The notes: a model not told the origin generated them from the sequence alone. DNA of 64,000 bases from Streptomyces mobaraensis NBRC 13819 = DSM 40847 (GCF_017916255.1 NZ_CP072827.1:868001-932000); one strand, 5' to 3'. Positions 21,901-32,011 are shown, numbered from the stretch's first letter. Program-made: numbers and translations.

Positions 21901-24900
21901 GTGGCCGGCGCCGGCGAGCCCGGCCTCCCGGAGGTCACCCGTGGTCCGGGGCGCAGTGGCCCAGAACCGTTCGCCGCGGAACGGGTAGGTGGGCAGCTCG
22001 GGGGTGAAGCGGCGGGCGTGCTCGGGGAACAGCCGGGCCCAGTCCACCGGCAGCCCGCGGGTGTACGCCTCGGCGAGCGAGGTGAGGAACCGGCGCGGCC
22101 CGCCCTCGTCGCGGCGCAGCGACCCGGTGACGACGGCCGGGCGCCCGGCCTCCTCCGCGGTCTCCTCGACGCTCACGGTGAGGACGGGGTGCGGGCTGCA
22201 CTCGACGAACGCGTGCCGGCCGCGCTCGGCGAGCTCCCGGACGGCGGGCGCGAACCGCACGGTGGTCCGCAGGTTGGTGTACCAGTACGCGGCGTCGAGC
22301 CGGGCGGTGTCGGTGATCTCGCCGGTGACGGTGGAGTGGAAGGGGACGGTCCCGGTACGCGGCCGGATGCCGGCCAGGTCGGCGAGGATCCGGTCGCGGA
22401 TGCGCTCGACCTGGGCGGAGTGGGAGGCGTAGTCGACGGGGATGCGCCGCGCCCGGGTACCCCGCTGCTCGCAGCGGGTCAACAGGTCGTCCAGGGCGGC
22501 GGGTTCGCCGGAGACGACGGTAGACAGCGGCCCGTTGAGCGCGGCCACCGACACCCGTCCGCCGTATCCGGCGATCAGCTCGGCGGTGGCGTCGGCGCCG
22601 AGGGAGACGGCCACCATGCCGCCGTCGCCCGCCAGTTCCTCGCGGATGACCCGGGAGCGCAGGGCGACGACGCGGGCGCCGTCCTCCAGCGACAGGCCCC
22701 CGGCGACGCAGGCGGCGGCGATCTCGCCCTGGGAGTGTCCGACGACGGCGACCGGTTCCACGCCCGCCGACCGCCACAGCCCGGCGAGGGAGACCATGAC
22801 CGCCCACAGGACGGGCTGGACGACGTCCACCCGGTCCAGGCCGGGGGCCCCGGGGCGCCGCCGGAGCACGTCAATCAGCGACCAGTCCACGAACGGGTCG
22901 AGCGCGCGTTCGCAGGCGGCGACCTGTTCGGCGAACTCCACGCTGGAGTCGAGGAGTTCGACGGCCATGCCCGCCCACTGCGAGCCCTGTCCCGGGAACA
23001 CGAACACCGCTCCGGCGAGCGGCTCCGCCGTGCCGGTGACGGCCTCGGGAGCGTCCTCACCCCGGGCGACGGCCTCCAGGCCGCGCCGCAGCTCGTCCCG
23101 GCCGTCGCCGACGACCACCGCGCGGTGCGGGAACGCCGACCGTCCGGCCGCCAGCGACCAGCCGGCCGCCGCCGGGTCGTCCGGGGCGCCGGTCGCGAGG
23201 CGTCCGGCCTGCTCCCGCAGGGCCTCCGGGGTACGGGCGGAGACGACCCACGGCACGACGCCCGCGCCGCCCCCGTCCTCGGCCGGCGTCCCGTCGTCCG
23301 GCGCCTGCTCGACGATGACGTGGGCGTTGGTGCCGCTGATGCCGAATCCGGAGACGCCCGCGCGGCGCGGCCGTCCGGTGTCCGGCCAGGGCCGCTCCTC
23401 GGTCAGCACCTCGACCGCGCCCGTCGACCAGTCGACGCTCGGCGACGGCTCGTCGACGTGCAGGGTGCGCGGCAGGACGCCGTTGCGCAGCGCCATCACC
23501 ATCTTGATGACGCCGGCCACGCCGGCCGCCGCCTGGGTGTGCCCGATGTTGGACTTGAGCGATCCCAGCCACAACGGCCGTTCCGACGACCGCCCTTGAC
23601 CATAGGTGGCGAGCAGCGCCTCCGCCTCGATCGGGTCGCCGAGCCGCGTCCCCGTCCCGTGCGCCTCGACCGCGTCGACCTCGTCGGCGGCCAGTCCCGC
23701 GGCGGCGAGGGCCTCCCGGACCAGGCGTCGCTGGGCCCGGCCGTTGGGGGCGGTGAGTCCGTTGGAGGCGCCGTCCTGGTTGACGGCGGAGCCCCGGATG
23801 ACGGCGAGCACGGGGTGGCCGTGGCGGCGCGCCTCGGAGAGGGGTTCCAGCAGCAGGAGCCCGACGCCCTCGCCCCAGGCCGTGCCGTCCGCCGCCGCCG
23901 CGAACGCCTTGCACCGCCCGTCGGGGGCCAGCCCGCGCTGCCGGCTGAACTGGACGAACAGGCCGGGCGCCGACATCACCGTCGCCCCGCCGGCCAGGGC
24001 GAGGGAGCACTCGCCGCGCCGCAGGGCCTGGCAGGCGAGGTGCAGGGCGACCAGGGACGAGGAGCAGGCGGTGTCCACGGTGAGCGCGGGCCCGTCCAGC
24101 CCGAGCACGTACGACAGGCGCCCGGAGAGGACGCTGCCCTCGGTGCCGGTGAGCAGGTGGCCCTCGATGCCCTCGGCCGGTTCGTACAGGCGGGGGCCGT
24201 ACTCCTGCCGCATGGCGCCGACGAACACGCCGGTGTCGGACGAGCGCAGTCCGGCCGGGTCGATCCCGGCGCGCTCGCACGCCTCCCAGGCGGTTTCCAG
24301 CAGCAGCCGCTGCTGCGGCTCCATGGCCAGCGCCTCGCGCGGGCTGATGCCGAAGAAGTCGGCGTCGAAGCGGTCGGCGTCGTGCAGGAACGATCCGTGC
24401 CGGACGTAGGTGGTGCCGGGCCGGTCGGGGTCGGGGTGCTGGAGGGCGCCGAGGTCCCAGCCGCGTCCGGTGGGGAACTCCGAGCGGGTCTCCCGGCCTT
24501 CCGCGACCAGCCGCCACAGGTCCTCGGGGCTGCGGACGTCCCCGGGGAAGCGGCAGCCGATGCCGACGATGGCGATCGGTTCGTCGGCGTCCGGGCGCCC
24601 GGCGGTCCGGCGGGCGGCGGTGGGCTCGGGACGCGGGTCGAGCAGCAGTGTGCGCAGGTGCTCGGCGAGGGCGGCGGGCGTCGGGTGGTCGTAGAGCAGG
24701 CCGGTCGGCAGCGGGAGTCCGACGGCGTCCCGGAGCCGGTTGCGGAGGGCGACGCCGGCGGCCGAGTCGAGGCCCAGCTCGCGGAAGGTGCGGTCGTCCC
24801 CGGCGGCGGGCCCGGTGCCACCGAGGAGGGCGGTCGCGTGCGCGCGGACCAACTCTTCGAGCACGCACCGCTGTTCGGGCAGGGAGAGCGGGGCGAGGCG

Positions 24901-27381
24901 GCCGGCGAGGGCGGAGCCGGAGTCCGGCTCGGGGGCGGCGCTCCGGAAGGGGTACGAGGGCAGCTCCACGCGCCGCGCCGCGGCGAGGCCGGGCAGGGCC
25001 GTCCAGTCGGCGCCCACGCCGTGGGCGTGGAGTTCGGCGAGCGCGGTGAGGAAGCGGCCGGGGCCGCCGTGGTCCCGGCGCAGCGTCTCCACGACGACGC
25101 CGTCCGCGCCGGCGTCGTCGAGCGTGTCCTGGAGGCCGACGGCGAGGACGGGGTGCGGGGAGACCTCGGCGAACGCCCGGTGGCCGGCCCGGACGAGCGC
25201 GCGGGCCGCCGCGTCGAAGCGGACCGGCTCGGTGATGTTGCGGCACCAGTAGGCGCCGTCCAGTTCGCGGGTGTCGAGGCGGTCGCCGGTGACGGAGGAG
25301 TAGAACGGTATGCGGGACGGTCCCGGCGCGATGCCGCGCAGCTCCGCCGTCAACCAGTCGTGCTGCGACCGTAGTTGGTGCGAGTGGGCGGCGAGCCCGT
25401 TGCTCAGCTTCCGGGCGCGGACGCCGTCCGCCGCGAGTTCGTCCAGCAGCTCGGCGACGGCCGGGCGCTCCCCGGAGACCAGGGTGGCGCGCGGGCCATT
25501 GGCGCCGGCGAAGACCAGCCGGTCGCCGAACCGGGCGAGCCTGGGCGTCAGTTCGTCGGGGGTCAGGAGGACGGAGGCCATGTCCCCGCTCCCGGCCAGG
25601 CGGGCCTGCGCCGCGCTCCAGGGCACGACGACGCGGGCCGCGTCCTCCAGGCTCAGCGCCCCGGCGACGTGCGCGGCGGCGATCTCCCCCAGGCTGGCGC
25701 CGACGACGGCGGCGGGCTCCACACCGTGGGCGCGCCAGAGGGCGGCGAGGGCGACCATGACGGCGAACAGCACCGGCTGGACGACGTCCACCCGCCCGGT
25801 GTCGGGTCCGCCTTCCGCGCCACGCAGGACGTCGAGGAGGGACCAGCCGGTCAGCGGGTCGAGCACGGCGGCGCAGGCGTGCAGCCGGTCGCGGAACACC
25901 GGGGAGCGGTCGAGGAGTTCGCGTGCCATGCCGGGCCACTGGGTGCCCTGCCCGGGGAAGACGAACACGGCCCGCCCGCCGTCCGCCCCGCCGGGCACGG
26001 CCACGCCCCGGACGATCGCGGGGTCGCTGTCGCCCGCCGCGAGGGCGGTCAGGGCCCGCACGGCGTCGGCACGGTCGGCGACGAGCAGGACGGCCCGGTG
26101 CGGGAACAGGGGCCGGGTGGCGGCCAGCGAGAGGCCGACGTCGCCGAGCGCGTCCTCGGGACGCTCCTCGACGTGCCGCGCCAACCGCCCGGCCAGGGCC
26201 CGCAGCGCGCCTTCACCGCGCGCGGAGACCGTCCAGGGGACGGGGACGGGAGCCACGGCGCCGGACGCCGGGCCCGTGGTGTCGGACACCGGGAGGGCGG
26301 CTCGCGTCGCGACCGGTTCACGCACGGCCCGTTCCGTCGCGACCGATCGCGGCGTCGCCGGCTCTCCCGACGTCGCTTCGCCCGCGGCCGGTCGCGGCGC
26401 GGAGGGTTCCCAGGCGGCCGGTTCGCGCCCGGCCCGTTCCGTCGCAGCCGGTCGCGGCGTCGCCGACTCCCCCGACGTCGCTGCACCCGCGGCCGGTCGC
26501 GGCGCGGGCGATTCCCAGGCGGCCGGTTCGCGCACGGCCCGTTCCCTCCCGGCCGGTTCCGCCAGAGCCGCAGCCTCGCCGAGCGCCCGGTCCGGCCCGC
26601 CCGCCGCAACGGCCGCCGCCGCGGCAGCGCCCGGCGCCTCCAGTCGGACGCCGTCGACGGTCGCGCCGCCCCGGTCGCCCCCGGCCACGCCCGCCAGGGC
26701 GGCGAGGAAGTCGGCGACGCGGTCGCCCTCCGCGTACTCCGCGGCCGCGGGCCCGCCTTCGGCGGCGAGCCGCACCACGCAGTGGACGCGGTCCCCGTCT
26801 CGCACCGCGTGCGACCACGGCTTGAGGACGACGGCGAAGGCGGCGGACGCGGGCGTCGAGCCGAGGCGCGCGGCACCGGCCACGGCGAGGGCGTGCCGGC
26901 CGGCGCGCAGTTCGCGGACCGCGCGGGCGACGGCGGGCCCGTACGCCGGTTCCGGCGCGGCGCCGGTCCCGGTCAGGCGGAGGGCGGCGGCGACGGTCTC
27001 CACCGCCGCGCCGGACGGAACGGAACCGGGACCGCCGCCGAGGAAAAGGCCGGCCGGGACGCCGTGCGCCCCCGGCACGATCCCCGCGTTCTCCAGCGCC
27101 GCCCAGCCGAGTTCCGCCAACAGCCGGGATTCCGCACCGAGCCGTCCCGCCGCTTCCGCGGAAAGACCGAAGAATTCCGCGTCGAACAATGCGGGATCGC
27201 ACCAGGAGTCGGCGTGCGGAGCCGGCTCCTCGGCAATTCCGTCACCCGGCCCGCCGGCAAGCGTCAACCGTATGTCCGCCGGGTCCAGGGCCCACGGCGT
27301 GCGGCCGGCCATTCCGACGACGGCCACCGCCTCGTCGGGGGCGAAGGGCGGTTCCGGCGCAAGGCGATCGGAATTGCTCAT
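18958..27381 (-). CDS. Type I polyketide synthase, loading unit and module 1: psiKS-AT-ACP / KS-AT-DH-KR-ACP
   Basis: A 2807-residue first PKS of the assembly line, starting at ATG 27381 with GGGGAG 7 nt upstream. Residues about 14-255 are KS-like ([27 protein letters not shown]) but lack TACSSS, HGTGT and NIGH and are about half length. This is therefore a pseudo-KS, not a decarboxylating KSQ. A repeat-rich linker leads to a loading AT (FPGQGTQW near 472, GASLGE nucleophile motif, no YASH or HAFH) and an ACP (GLDSA near 869). This suits direct loading of a ready-made acyl-CoA whose identity is not readable. Module 1 has an active KS (TACSSS near 1105), AT with YASH (methylmalonyl), DH, B-type KR (LDD, with Ser and Tyr intact) and ACP (near 2680). 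DH plus KR predicts a methyl-branched alkene. Confidence 0.95.
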   Translation of the reverse strand: MSNSDRLAPEPPFAPDEAVAVVGMAGRTPWALDPADIRLTLAGGPGDGIAEEPAPHADSWCDPALFDAEFFGLSAEAAGRLGAESRLLAELGWAALENAGIVPGAHGVPAGLFLGGGPGSVPSGAAVETVAAALRLTGTGAAPEPAYGPAVARAVRELRAGRHALAVAGAARLGSTPASAAFAVVLKPWSHAVRDGDRVHCVVRLAAEGGPAAAEYAEGDRVADFLAALAGVAGGDRGGATVDGVRLEAPGAAAAAAVAAGGPDRALGEAAALAEPAGRERAVREPAAWESPAPRPAAGAATSGESATPRPAATERAGREPAAWEPSAPRPAAGEATSGEPATPRSVATERAVREPVATRAALPVSDTTGPASGAVAPVPVPWTVSARGEGALRALAGRLARHVEERPEDALGDVGLSLAATRPLFPHRAVLLVADRADAVRALTALAAGDSDPAIVRGVAVPGGADGGRAVFVFPGQGTQWPGMARELLDRSPVFRDRLHACAAVLDPLTGWSLLDVLRGAEGGPDTGRVDVVQPVLFAVMVALAALWRAHGVEPAAVVGASLGEIAAAHVAGALSLEDAARVVVPWSAAQARLAGSGDMASVLLTPDELTPRLARFGDRLVFAGANGPRATLVSGERPAVAELLDELAADGVRARKLSNGLAAHSHQLRSQHDWLTAELRGIAPGPSRIPFYSSVTGDRLDTRELDGAYWCRNITEPVRFDAAARALVRAGHRAFAEVSPHPVLAVGLQDTLDDAGADGVVVETLRRDHGGPGRFLTALAELHAHGVGADWTALPGLAAARRVELPSYPFRSAAPEPDSGSALAGRLAPLSLPEQRCVLEELVRAHATALLGGTGPAAGDDRTFRELGLDSAAGVALRNRLRDAVGLPLPTGLLYDHPTPAALAEHLRTLLLDPRPEPTAARRTAGRPDADEPIAIVGIGCRFPGDVRSPEDLWRLVAEGRETRSEFPTGRGWDLGALQHPDPDRPGTTYVRHGSFLHDADRFDADFFGISPREALAMEPQQRLLLETAWEACERAGIDPAGLRSSDTGVFVGAMRQEYGPRLYEPAEGIEGHLLTGTEGSVLSGRLSYVLGLDGPALTVDTACSSSLVALHLACQALRRGECSLALAGGATVMSAPGLFVQFSRQRGLAPDGRCKAFAAAADGTAWGEGVGLLLLEPLSEARRHGHPVLAVIRGSAVNQDGASNGLTAPNGRAQRRLVREALAAAGLAADEVDAVEAHGTGTRLGDPIEAEALLATYGQGRSSERPLWLGSLKSNIGHTQAAAGVAGVIKMVMALRNGVLPRTLHVDEPSPSVDWSTGAVEVLTEERPWPDTGRPRRAGVSGFGISGTNAHVIVEQAPDDGTPAEDGGGAGVVPWVVSARTPEALREQAGRLATGAPDDPAAAGWSLAAGRSAFPHRAVVVGDGRDELRRGLEAVARGEDAPEAVTGTAEPLAGAVFVFPGQGSQWAGMAVELLDSSVEFAEQVAACERALDPFVDWSLIDVLRRRPGAPGLDRVDVVQPVLWAVMVSLAGLWRSAGVEPVAVVGHSQGEIAAACVAGGLSLEDGARVVALRSRVIREELAGDGGMVAVSLGADATAELIAGYGGRVSVAALNGPLSTVVSGEPAALDDLLTRCEQRGTRARRIPVDYASHSAQVERIRDRILADLAGIRPRTGTVPFHSTVTGEITDTARLDAAYWYTNLRTTVRFAPAVRELAERGRHAFVECSPHPVLTVSVEETAEEAGRPAVVTGSLRRDEGGPRRFLTSLAEAYTRGLPVDWARLFPEHARRFTPELPTYPFRGERFWATAPRTTGDLREAGLAGAGHPLLGAGLTLAGGDGTVLTGRLSLATHPWLADHAVRGTVLLPGTALVELALRAGAGTGCDTVEELTLEAPLVLPADPADAAVTVQVRAGEPDEHGRRPVTVHSRPEPGSSGAPGAPDEAGETWTRNATGVLAPAGAASGAIGSPAGGAREPWTGDAGGAPGGAAVERGSAAAGTTWNRAGAGAPAPAPFPAAWPPPGATPVDLDGAYGRLAATGFEYGPVFQGLAAAWRHGDDLLAEVRLPEEAHGDADAYAVHPALLDAALHASLLDGADGVRLPFAWTGVTATAAGATTLRVRLSRTGTDTLSLEATDATGRPAARVASLTLRPVTPEQLRAAARGTRPPLHELTWTALPDGAAPAPAARLAVAGPGADALAGALSGAGARATAHPDLAALTRAVADGTPAPGVVLVPLLPEPGAPEPEDAAEAARTAGHHALHLVRSWLADERFAASRLVLLTRGAVAAAPGEDVPDLAHAPVWGLARSAQTENPGRITLLDTDGTGPAAAALLRALAAADEPQLAVRGGEVRVPRLARATAAESASGFGGGGTVLLTGGTGLLGGTLARHLVTAHGVRDLLLVSRRGPDAEGAAELEDRLASLGARVTVAACDAADRDALAAVVAAAEPPLTAVVHLAGVLDDGVVAALTPDRLDTVTRPKADAAWHLHELTRHQKLDAFVLFSSAAGILGTAGQANYAAANTFLDALAHHRRAHGLPALSLAWGLWAEAGGMTGHLDDADVRRLSRAGLLPMAVDQGLALFDAAVAAGGNEGRALLVPARLDTAGARAGAEVPALLRGLVKAPARRPAEPAEEPLEQRLAGLPDTERERVLLELVRGRLADVLGHSAPHTLDLDRGFLELGLDSLTALEFRNRLGAAAGRRLPPTLIFDHPTPAAVGRYLHAELRPAAPDGPPETLPDEREFRRALAAVPLARFQEAGLLPDLLRLAEAAGVPVGEENGTPDGEGDAADLDSMDLQSLVRVALGDN
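26325..26555 (-). repeat. 105-bp tandem repeat in the loading-module linker
   Basis: The block beginning CGGCCCGTTCCGTCGC recurs at 26325, 26430 and (diverged) 26535, a 105-bp period that keeps frame (35 residues). It encodes Ala/Pro/Arg-rich units such as REPAAWE and APRPAAG between the pseudo-KS and the loading AT. Confidence 0.85.
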
Positions 27382-28063
27382 GGGTCTACTCCCCGTTACC
27401 CGGCTGCGCTCTCGGACATGAATAGGACGCGGCCCTTCACCGCTTTCTTTCCGGACTTCTCCGGACGACTCCGGGCACCCTAGCGCGACCGTCTTGGCAC
27501 CGTCTTGAAGCCGTCTTGGATCGCTCTTGGACGGCGAACCGGTGACGGAGGAAACAAGAAAGAAACAATGGGGTTCACGGAATTACGGCGGTGAAATCCA
27601 CCGCGCCCGGTCGCCGACGTGAACCCTTTCCGAACGGAGGCCGACGGGAGCGTCGCGCCGACCGCCCCCGGGAAGGCTCAGGACGGCTTTCCGGAAGGGG
27701 GCCGACCGGAGGGCAGGGGTCCGGCACCCCTGCCGGTTTCCCACGCGCCGCACCAGCGGCCTTACGCCTCGCACGTGTTGTTCGTCACGTTTATCCGAGG
27801 TCATTCTGTGTCAATGGGACCCCTCTCGTCGATCTTGCCCGGAAGGCACTGGTGCGTACGGAGGAGTCCTGTTGGATCATCTGCCGTCCGGGAACGGAAG
27901 CCAGGCTGCCCACGTCAGGAAAAAAGGGGCACACTTGGCGGCGGAGGTGCGAACGAACGTGCGCCTCCGATCGTCATGCCGGGAAACGGTCCGGGAGCCG
28001 GCGGGGGGCGGCCATTCCCGGGTACCGGCCGCCGCCGGGAGTCGTGACAGGAGGAAAGTGTCG
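27382..28063. other. Divergent intergenic control region between the PKS operon and a SARP gene
   Basis: These 682 bp contain no convincing gene. Next to the PKS there is a four-copy 11-bp-spaced repeat with a -10 box, listed separately. Further right are a two-copy GAAACAA pair (27551-27568), a 9-bp stem hairpin (27712-27720 with 27726-27734) and the AGGAGG site of the SARP gene (28049-28054). The SARP promoter itself was not identified. Confidence 0.7.
27477..27529 (-). promoter_or_regulatory. SARP box and -10 of the PKS operon promoter
   Basis: Read on the minus strand, CAAGAGC is followed by three exact CAAGACG heptamers. They begin at 27529, 27518, 27507 and 27496, a strict 11-bp period. 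The last heptamer is followed 7 bp later by TAGGGT (27482-27477), a plausible -10. The transcript would start near 27470, giving an untranslated leader of about 90 nt. SARP activators of the ActII-ORF4/DnrI type bind such helical-turn-spaced heptamers just upstream of -10, replacing a -35. The arrangement is seen directly; binding is inferred. Confidence 0.75.
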
Positions 28064-28873
28064 ATGTCCATAACCGCCGGGTTACAGATCAGCGTTCTGG
28101 GTCCGCTGGAGGTCCGGGCCGGAGGACTGCCGGTGGACCTGGGGCCGGCCCGCCAACGCGCCGTGCTGGCCGCTCTTTTGTTGACACCGGGTGAAGCGGT
28201 TACCACCGAACGGCTGACCGAGGCCGTATGGCCGCGCAACCCGCCCAGCGCCGTGATGACCACTCTGCACAGCTATGTGTCCAATCTGCGGAGGAAATTG
28301 GAACCAAGCAGTCCACCACGGTGCCGCAACCGGATTCTGCGCCGGGAGGCTTCCGGATACGTCCTCGCCGTGGAACCCGAACGCATCGACGTCTGCCGTT
28401 TCGAACAACTGCTCCGCGACGGCCGCCGGCTACTCCTGGAGGGCCGCCACCAGGCCGCCGCCCGCACCCTGGAGTCCTGCCTGGCCCTGTGGCGCGGCAC
28501 GCCCTACCCGGAGATGTGCGACGACGCCCTGGGCACCCAGGCCGCGGCCCGCCTGGAGGAGCTGCGGCTGCTGGCCCTGGAGAGCCGCTGGGAGGCCGAA
28601 CTGGCCCAGGAGCAGGACTACTCCGTGATCGCCGCCGACCTGGCGACGCTCAGCATGAAGTTCCCCACCCGGGAGCGGCTGAGCTGGCTGCACATGCAGG
28701 CCCTCTACCGGGCGGGCCGCCAGGCGGAGGCGCTCAAGGTCTACCACCAGACGCGTCGCCTGCTGGCGGACGAGTACGGCGTCGACCCGTGCCCGGAGCT
28801 GCAGGACCTGTTCGGTTCCATCCTCCGGGGCGCGTCGGCCGCCGGGCGGGCACGCCCGGGCGCGATGCTCTAG
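28064..28873 (+). CDS. SARP-family pathway activator (small, BTAD-type), TTA-containing
   Basis: A 269-residue regulator of the ActII-ORF4/DnrI/RedD type. It has an N-terminal OmpR-like winged-helix DNA-binding domain (ISVLGPLEVRAGG, the LHSYVSNLRRKL recognition region, GYVL) and then a bacterial transcriptional activator domain (about 95-250) ending in DEYGVDP. There is no ATPase or sensor domain. The ATG at 28064 is chosen because AGGAGG (28049-28054) lies 9 nt upstream; longer in-frame starts have no such site. Codon 7 is TTA (28082-28084), the rare leucine codon read by bldA tRNA, so expression probably depends on development. It diverges from the PKS genes, whose promoter carries an obvious SARP box, making it the leading candidate for the PKS activator. 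Confidence 0.93.
   Translation: MSITAGLQISVLGPLEVRAGGLPVDLGPARQRAVLAALLLTPGEAVTTERLTEAVWPRNPPSAVMTTLHSYVSNLRRKLEPSSPPRCRNRILRREASGYVLAVEPERIDVCRFEQLLRDGRRLLLEGRHQAAARTLESCLALWRGTPYPEMCDDALGTQAAARLEELRLLALESRWEAELAQEQDYSVIAADLATLSMKFPTRERLSWLHMQALYRAGRQAEALKVYHQTRRLLADEYGVDPCPELQDLFGSILRGASAAGRARPGAML
28082..28084 (+). promoter_or_regulatory. TTA codon at position 7 of the SARP gene
   Basis: Reading from ATG 28064, codon 7 is TTA. Streptomycetes reserve TTA for a few genes and translate it only when the bldA leucyl-tRNA is mature, so this is a likely translational checkpoint. No TTA was noticed in the PKS or NRPS structural genes. Confidence 0.85.
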
Positions 28874-29078
28874 CGGCTTCGACGGCTCCGGCGGCTCCGA
28901 CGGCTCCGGCGGTCCCCACCGGGCGGGCGGCCGCACGGGCGGTCGCGCGGGGCGCACTGCCGGACACCGCGCGCCGGGAGTATCCGGCCGTTTCCCGCAA
29001 CTCACCGCAGCGGTACGCCCCTTGCCTCATCCTGGAGTCCACACTTCCGGACTTCCGGCCGAGAGCGAAGGAGTTCAG
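28874..29078. other. Spacer with GGCTCCG microsatellite
   Basis: These 205 bp separate the SARP gene from the Nudix gene. They begin with an imperfect CGGCGGCTCCGA-type repeat (about 28880-28912). No promoter was clear. The Nudix ribosome site AAGGAG is at 29068-29073. Confidence 0.5.
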
Positions 29079-29579
29079 GTGGGGAAACCGCGACTGCCGC
29101 TCGCCGAGTACGTCGCCGGCCTGCCCAAGGCGGCCGTGTACGGTGCCCTGTTCTTCACCGACACCGAGGACCGCCCGCTGCAGTTGCGGTCCTCGGTGAA
29201 ACAGGGGCTGTGGCAGTTCCCGGGCGGGGACATGGACCCCGGCGAGACCCCGTTCGGCACGGCCGTGCGGGAGTGCCGGGAGGAGACGGGCATCGTCTTC
29301 ACCGGCCGGCCGCGGCTGCTCGCCGTGGACTTCGACGCGCCGGGGCCCTGGCCGGTGGCGAAGACGGGGTTCGTCTTCGACGGCGGCCGGCTCGGCCGGG
29401 ACGCCCTGTCGCGGATCGTCCTGGACCCCGGCGAGCACGACGCCTGGGAGGTGCGGCCGATGGACGACTGGGCCAGGACGATGGACAGCCGCTCCTGGCG
29501 GCGGCTCGCCGCCGTCAACCGGGCGCGGCGTACCGGCACCACGGTCTACCTGGAGAACGTCCCGGACCCCGCCTGCTGA
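29079..29579 (+). CDS. Nudix (MutT-like) hydrolase
   Basis: A 166-residue protein with a clear Nudix box: GGDMDPGE, then REC and REETGI, near residues 48-70. This matches GX5EX7REUXEEXGU, the Mg2+-binding site that hydrolyses nucleoside diphosphate derivatives. The start is GTG 29079, with AAGGAG 5 nt upstream; an upstream ATG lacks a ribosome site. The substrate cannot be told from sequence. It lies among regulators between the PKS and NRPS arms, and a pathway role (for example cleaning up nucleotide-activated by-products) is speculative. It faces the convergent HD-domain gene. Confidence 0.85.
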   Translation: MGKPRLPLAEYVAGLPKAAVYGALFFTDTEDRPLQLRSSVKQGLWQFPGGDMDPGETPFGTAVRECREETGIVFTGRPRLLAVDFDAPGPWPVAKTGFVFDGGRLGRDALSRIVLDPGEHDAWEVRPMDDWARTMDSRSWRRLAAVNRARRTGTTVYLENVPDPAC

Positions 29580-29614
29580 CGCGTGGCCCCGGCGGTCCGG
29601 CGGGCGCCGCGCCG

Positions 29615-30217
29615 TCAGCGGCGTACGTGCCCGTACCGGGCGGCGAGCCCGTCGAGTTCGGGCTCGCCGAACCGCTCCCGCAGCGCCCGGAACGCCGCGG
29701 CCTTCTCCGGCCCGAACAGCCGGACGAGGCCGGCGGCGTAGGTCTCGGCGGAGAGGAACGCCGGCGGGTCGCTCTTGGTGTGGAACTTGTCGGCGTACAT
29801 GACCAGTTCCTCCTCGGCCGTCGTCGCGACGTAGTCCGCCTCCGGCAGCGGCAGCCCCTGCCGCCGGATGTCCTCCCGGGTGACACCGACGCCGGTGTGG
29901 CACGAGCAGAACCGGCAGAGCCGCTCCGGGAATCCCTCCCGGCGCAGGATTTCGTGCCCGATCACCCCGTGCCGGATGTACTCGCCGAGCCGCGGCCGAC
30001 CCTCCGCGTCCAACAGCTCGTAGACCCCGATGTCGTGCAGCAGCGCCCCCGCCCGCACCAGCTCCGCGTCCGCCTCCGGCACGGCCCGCGCCCGCAGCCG
30101 CTCGGCGATCTCCGCGACGACGCGGCAGTGGGTGTGCACGAGCTCGAACGCCTCCGGGGTGGGCGCGTACTTCTCGTGGAGGGCACGGATGTCGTCGGGT
30201 GTCGGCAGGGAGGACAT
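29615..30217 (-). CDS. HD-domain protein (predicted phosphohydrolase)
   Basis: A 200-residue protein with the metal-binding HD signature: HTHCRVV near residue 30, ALLHDIG near 58, a further His in RHGVIGHEIL, and an Asp in MYADKFH. This is the pattern of small cytosolic HD hydrolases that act on nucleotides or phosphate esters. ATG 30217 is the only good start. The gene is convergent with the Nudix gene (35 bp apart). Both families act on phosphoanhydride or phosphoester substrates, but no shared substrate can be named. It is probably housekeeping rather than pathway-specific. Confidence 0.83.
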   Translation of the reverse strand: MSSLPTPDDIRALHEKYAPTPEAFELVHTHCRVVAEIAERLRARAVPEADAELVRAGALLHDIGVYELLDAEGRPRLGEYIRHGVIGHEILRREGFPERLCRFCSCHTGVGVTREDIRRQGLPLPEADYVATTAEEELVMYADKFHTKSDPPAFLSAETYAAGLVRLFGPEKAAAFRALRERFGEPELDGLAARYGHVRR

Positions 30218-30403
30218 CCCCGCAGCGTAACCAATCCGGAAGGGACGGAGCGACAGCGTGCGGGGCGCGGGGGCGCGCACGGGTACGGCACGGGTCCCGC
30301 CGACCGGGAACCGCCCGGCCCCCGCCCGGCGTTCTCGGAAGCGGGACGCGGGGGCCGGTGCGGGCGGCGTCCCGTTCCCCGTACGGCGAGGACGTGATGG
30401 CCG

Positions 30404-31744
30404 ATGAGCACGCTGGTTCCCGGAGCCACCCTGGAGTTGCCCGACGGCGCCCTGACCGTGGAGGTGACGGGCCCCTACGACGTGTCGGTGCTGATCACCG
30501 GCGCGGACGGGAAGGTGTCCGGCGACGCCGACTTCGTCTTCTACAACCAGCCGTCGGCGCCCGGCGTCCGGCTCCGGCCGGGCCGGGTCGTGGTGGACCG
30601 TGCGGCCCTCCGCCCGGGGGCCAGCCGGCTGACGGTCGTCGTCAGCCCCGAGGACCCCGGGGCCCGGCCGGCCGCGCTGCCCGTCCCGGGGCTGCGGGTC
30701 TCCGGTCCGGGCGGCCGGGACCTCGCCCGGTTCGCGCCGCCGCGGCCGACGGACGAGACCGTGCTGCTCCTCGCCGAGGTCTACCGCCGCGGCCCCGGCT
30801 GGCGGCTGCGGGCGCTGGGCCAGGGGTACGCGGACGGCCTGGCCGGCGTGGCGCGGGACTTCGGCGTCGAGGTGGCGGACGAGCCCGGCGCCCCTTCCGG
30901 GACGACGGTTGCCGGACCCGCCTCCCCCACCGCGACGGCCCCCGCCGAACCCGTGCCGGACGACGCGCGCGCGTTCGCCGCCCTCGTCAACGCCGAGCGC
31001 GCCCGGGCCGGTGTGCCGCCGGTGGCCGCGGACGCGCGACTCGCCGAGGCCGCGCGCCGGCACGCCGACGGCATGGCCCGGCAGGGCCGGCTGGGGTCCG
31101 AGGGCCCGTCCGGCATCTCGGTGTTCCAGCAGGTCACGGCGTGCGGTTACGCGTACCTCGGGCTGGCGGAGCAGCTCGTGTCGGGGCCGCGGTCGCCCGC
31201 CGGGTTCCTGGAGTTCTGCCTGGGGGACGCCCGTTCGTCGGGCCCGGTGCGGGACCCCGCCCTCACGGCGGTCGGGCTGGCCCGCGCGGTGGACGGGCGC
31301 TCCGGCGACACGTTCTGGACGGCGCTGTGGGCCCGGCCGTTCACGCCCGACGGCCTGGCCCGCACGGCCGCCGGCGTCCTCGCCCTCACCAACACCCACC
31401 GCATCGCCGCCGGCCTGCGCCCCCTCTCCGCCGATCCCCGGCTCACGGCCGCGGCCCAGGCGCACAGCGCGGACATGGCGGCGCGCGGCTACCACTCCCA
31501 CGTCTCCCCGGACGGCGGCCGGCCGTGGGACCGCGCCGTCTCGGCGGGCTGCGTCCACCGTTCCATAGGCGAGAACATCGCGTGCGGCCAGCGCTCCCCC
31601 GCCGAGGTCGTCGAAGGCTGGATGAACAGCCCCGGCCACCGCGCCAACATCCTCACCCCGTCCTTCACCCACCTCGGCACGGGCTTCGCGGGCGGCGGCC
31701 CGGCGGGCACCTACTGGACGCAGCTCTTCGGCGGCGCCGCGTGA
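30404..31744 (+). CDS. TerD-CAP-CAP fusion protein
   Basis: A 446-residue protein combining an N-terminal TerD-like stress domain (about 1-100: LPDGALTV, DADFVFYNQP) with two copies of the CAP/SCP cysteine-rich secretory fold. The first CAP copy (about 185-315) is degenerate. The second (about 325-440) keeps a His in YHSHVSPDG, IGENIACG, and a second His in NSPGHRANIL. TerD proteins bind Ca2+ in tellurite and stress resistance, while CAP domains are normally extracellular. No signal peptide or membrane segment is visible here, so the CAP domains may be cytosolic. The combination is unusual and no enzymatic role should be assumed. Confidence 0.8.
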   Translation: MSTLVPGATLELPDGALTVEVTGPYDVSVLITGADGKVSGDADFVFYNQPSAPGVRLRPGRVVVDRAALRPGASRLTVVVSPEDPGARPAALPVPGLRVSGPGGRDLARFAPPRPTDETVLLLAEVYRRGPGWRLRALGQGYADGLAGVARDFGVEVADEPGAPSGTTVAGPASPTATAPAEPVPDDARAFAALVNAERARAGVPPVAADARLAEAARRHADGMARQGRLGSEGPSGISVFQQVTACGYAYLGLAEQLVSGPRSPAGFLEFCLGDARSSGPVRDPALTAVGLARAVDGRSGDTFWTALWARPFTPDGLARTAAGVLALTNTHRIAAGLRPLSADPRLTAAAQAHSADMAARGYHSHVSPDGGRPWDRAVSAGCVHRSIGENIACGQRSPAEVVEGWMNSPGHRANILTPSFTHLGTGFAGGGPAGTYWTQLFGGAA

Positions 31745-31760
31745 GCGGCCGTACGGCCGC
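31745..31760. terminator. 16-bp GC palindrome directly after the TerD-CAP stop codon
   Basis: GCGGCCGTACGGCCGC is a perfect palindrome beginning one base after the TGA at 31742-31744. It sits between convergent genes and could end transcription or pause polymerase. There is no T-run. Confidence 0.4.
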
Positions 31761-31822
31761 GACCGGCGAACCCTCCCACGGCACTTGGCGGACCACCGCC
31801 GTGACCGTCCGTCACCGGATGC

Positions 31823-32011
31823 TCACCGCTTCACGCGCGGCGGGCGCCGCCGGACGAGGATGCGGAGGGTGGCCCGGGCGTCCCGGCGGCGTTGGGGGCT
31901 GCGGGCGGCGACCGAGGCGACGACGACCGCCAGCAACGTGACGGCGCCCGTGAGTCCCGTGGCGGCGGCCAGCACGGCCGCGTTGTTCAGTGCGGGGGGA
32001 AGCAGGGACAT
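31823..32011 (-). CDS. Small single-helix membrane protein
   Basis: A 62-residue hypothetical protein. ATG 32011 has a strong AGGAGG six bases upstream, which supports reality despite the size. A hydrophobic segment (about residues 9-35, rich in Ala, Val and Leu) is followed by an Arg-rich tail (RSPQRRRDAR... VRRRPPRVKR), predicting one transmembrane helix with the positive tail inside. No family is recognised. It is convergent with the TerD-CAP gene. Confidence 0.65.
   Translation of the reverse strand: MSLLPPALNNAAVLAAATGLTGAVTLLAVVVASVAARSPQRRRDARATLRILVRRRPPRVKR

Noticed and set aside
27551..27568. Two GAAACAA units 11 bp apart, considered as a SARP box for the SARP gene
   Set aside because: There are only two copies, no -10 at the right distance, and they lie about 500 bp from the start codon.
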